In this document: one piece after another, positions 13,785 to 14,874 of the stretch
Layout of the letters: the number at the start of each line of letters is the position of its first letter
Numbering within the stretch: the stretch's first letter is position 1
Assembly (NCBI GenBank): GCA_023390785.1
Contig: JAEWCE010000239.1
Coordinates: 1 to 14,874, forward strand
Direction of reading: 5' to 3'
DNA: 14,874 bases
Source: Pseudomonadota bacterium
GTDB taxonomy: Bacteria > Pseudomonadota > Alphaproteobacteria > Rhizobiales > Devosiaceae
Notes under the pieces: generated by a model
Told to the model about the DNA's origin: nothing
Database searches by the model: none
What the model saw: only the letters and a program-made list of their open reading frames with translations
Made by a program: the position numbers and the translations under genes

Positions 13785-13812
13785 CGGCCCGTCGCTTCCG
13801 CGCGACGGGCCG
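13785..13812 (+). other. Strong GC-rich hairpin before smc
   Basis: An 11-bp perfect stem (13785-13795 with 13802-13812) with a 6-nt loop, ending 18 bases before the smc ATG. There is no U-tract. It may end upstream transcription or shape translation of smc. Confidence 0.6.
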
Positions 13813-13830
13813 CTTCGCTAATTGGATGCC

Positions 13831-14874
13831 ATGAAGTTCACGCGTTTGAAGCTGCACGGGTTCAAGTCGTTTTCGGATTTGACCGAGCTGTATCTGGAAC
13901 CGGGCCTGACGGGCGTTGTCGGGCCGAACGGTTGTGGCAAGTCCAACCTGGTCGAGGCGCTGCGCTGGGTGATGGGCGAAAGCTCATACAAGGCGATGCG
14001 CGCCACCGGCATGGACGACGTCATCTTCAACGGTTCGGGCAACCGGCCGCAGCGCAATTCGGCAGAAGTGACGCTGGTCCTCGACAACACCGACCGCACG
14101 GCGCCGGCCGCGCTCAACACGGCCGACGTCCTGGAAGTCACCCGCCGGATCGAGCGCGAGGAAGGCTCGGTCTATCGCGTCAACGGAAAGGAAGTGCGAG
14201 CGCGTGACGTCCAATTGCTGTTCGCCGACGCATCGACCGGGGCGCACTCCCCGGCGCTGGTACGGCAGGGCCAGATCGGCGAGCTGATCGCCGCCAAGCC
14301 GCAGCAGCGCCGGGCGCTGCTGGAAGAGGCAGCCGGGATCTCCGGCCTGCATTCGCGCCGGCACGAGGCCGAGCTTCGCCTCAAGGGCGCCGAGCAGAAC
14401 CTCGAGCGCGTCGAAGACGTGATCACGCAGGTCACGCAGCAGCTCGAACAGCTCAAACGGCAGGCGCGGCTCGCCACCCGTTATCGCGGCCTCAGCGGCG
14501 AAATCCGCAAGGCCGAGGCGACGCTGTTCCACATCCGCTGGATCGCGGCGCGGGCGGCGGAAGCCGAGACCGAGGCCGAACAGGGCAAGCTGATCAACGA
14601 GCTCGCCAGCGCGCAGCATGTCGAGCTCGAGGCGCAGAAGGTGGTGTTCATGGCCGACCAGGCCGTGCAGCCGCTGCGCGACAAGGAAGCGGCGGCCGGC
14701 GCGGCACTGCAGCGGCTCACCATCCTCGCCGAGCAATTGGCGGAGGAGGCACGGCGCGCCGAGGCACGGCGGGCGGAGCTGACGCAGCGCATCGAACAGA
14801 CGCAGGCGGACGCGACGCGCGAGCGGGCGCTGCTGGGCGAAAGCGACGAGGCGCTGAAGAGCGCGGCCGAGGAG
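13831..14874 (+). CDS. smc: Chromosome segregation protein SMC (3' truncated by window)
   Basis: N-terminal 348 residues of SMC, the ATPase that with ScpA and ScpB organises and separates chromosomes. ATG 13831 begins MKFTRLKLHGFKSFSD, the standard SMC start. Walker A is GPNGCGKS (31-38), followed by NLVEALRWVMGE, and the VRQGQIGELIAAKPQQRRALLEEAAGI region (about 145-171) is the conserved segment at the end of the N-terminal head. From about residue 175 the sequence becomes a long Glu/Arg/Ala/Gln-rich coiled coil that continues past the window end. Only a weak ribosome binding site is visible. The Walker B motif, hinge and C-terminal head are outside the window. Confidence 0.96.
   Translation, partial: MKFTRLKLHGFKSFSDLTELYLEPGLTGVVGPNGCGKSNLVEALRWVMGESSYKAMRATGMDDVIFNGSGNRPQRNSAEVTLVLDNTDRTAPAALNTADVLEVTRRIEREEGSVYRVNGKEVRARDVQLLFADASTGAHSPALVRQGQIGELIAAKPQQRRALLEEAAGISGLHSRRHEAELRLKGAEQNLERVEDVITQVTQQLEQLKRQARLATRYRGLSGEIRKAEATLFHIRWIAARAAEAETEAEQGKLINELASAQHVELEAQKVVFMADQAVQPLRDKEAAAGAALQRLTILAEQLAEEARRAEARRAELTQRIEQTQADATRERALLGESDEALKSAAEE

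Overview
The window is GC-rich, densely packed chromosomal DNA. It most likely comes from an alphaproteobacterium of the order Hyphomicrobiales (Rhizobiales), possibly a Devosia-like member. That placement rests on gene content and order (rnhB-ccrM; mutY/dciA-dsbA-smc; MFS-moaB next to a family-4-type uracil-DNA glycosylase), a GANTC methylase of the CcrM type, and a canonical CtrA box in front of it. It is inference from content, not from a database match.

Layout. 1-3245 (+): 3' part of a uracil-DNA glycosylase, a DUF2726 protein with a membrane anchor, a 12-TM MFS transporter and moaB. 3242-4724 (-): an ArsR-type repressor coupled to an SRPBCC/AHSA1 protein, followed by a HigB-HigA toxin-antitoxin pair with a dyad-rich operator. 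4815-7221 (+): a 49-residue basic protein with a very strong ribosome binding site, a PA0069-family radical SAM protein, then two adjacent genes (an SRPBCC protein and a DUF1772 membrane protein), each apparently broken by a one-base loss. 7222-8868 (-): a Na/Pi cotransporter with a PhoU-like C-terminal domain. 8988-11040 (+): rnhB, a heptanucleotide repeat, then ccrM with a terminator. 11139-12203 (-): mutY, divergent from dciA at 12213 (+), which is followed by a DsbA-like oxidoreductase and the N-terminal third of smc, cut by the window end.

How the parts fit. The right half is a chromosome-maintenance neighbourhood: ribonucleotide and mismatch repair (RNase HII, MutY), replicative helicase loading (DciA), cell-cycle DNA methylation (CcrM) and chromosome organisation (SMC). 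Two regulatory links are visible: a TTAA-N7-TTAAC CtrA box before ccrM, and four GANTC sites (CcrM targets) within 76 bp before smc. A perfect Pho box sits between the phosphate transporter and rnhB. The left half is more accessory, with stress or regulatory modules (ArsR-SRPBCC, HigBA) set between conserved genes.

I see no phage, insertion sequence, CRISPR array, rRNA or tRNA, and no gap longer than about 300 bp without a gene. I do not see a clearly new multi-gene system. The most interesting items are regulatory sites, the paired frameshifts, the Ala/Ser-rich insertion in the DsbA protein and the heptamer repeat that can fold back on itself.
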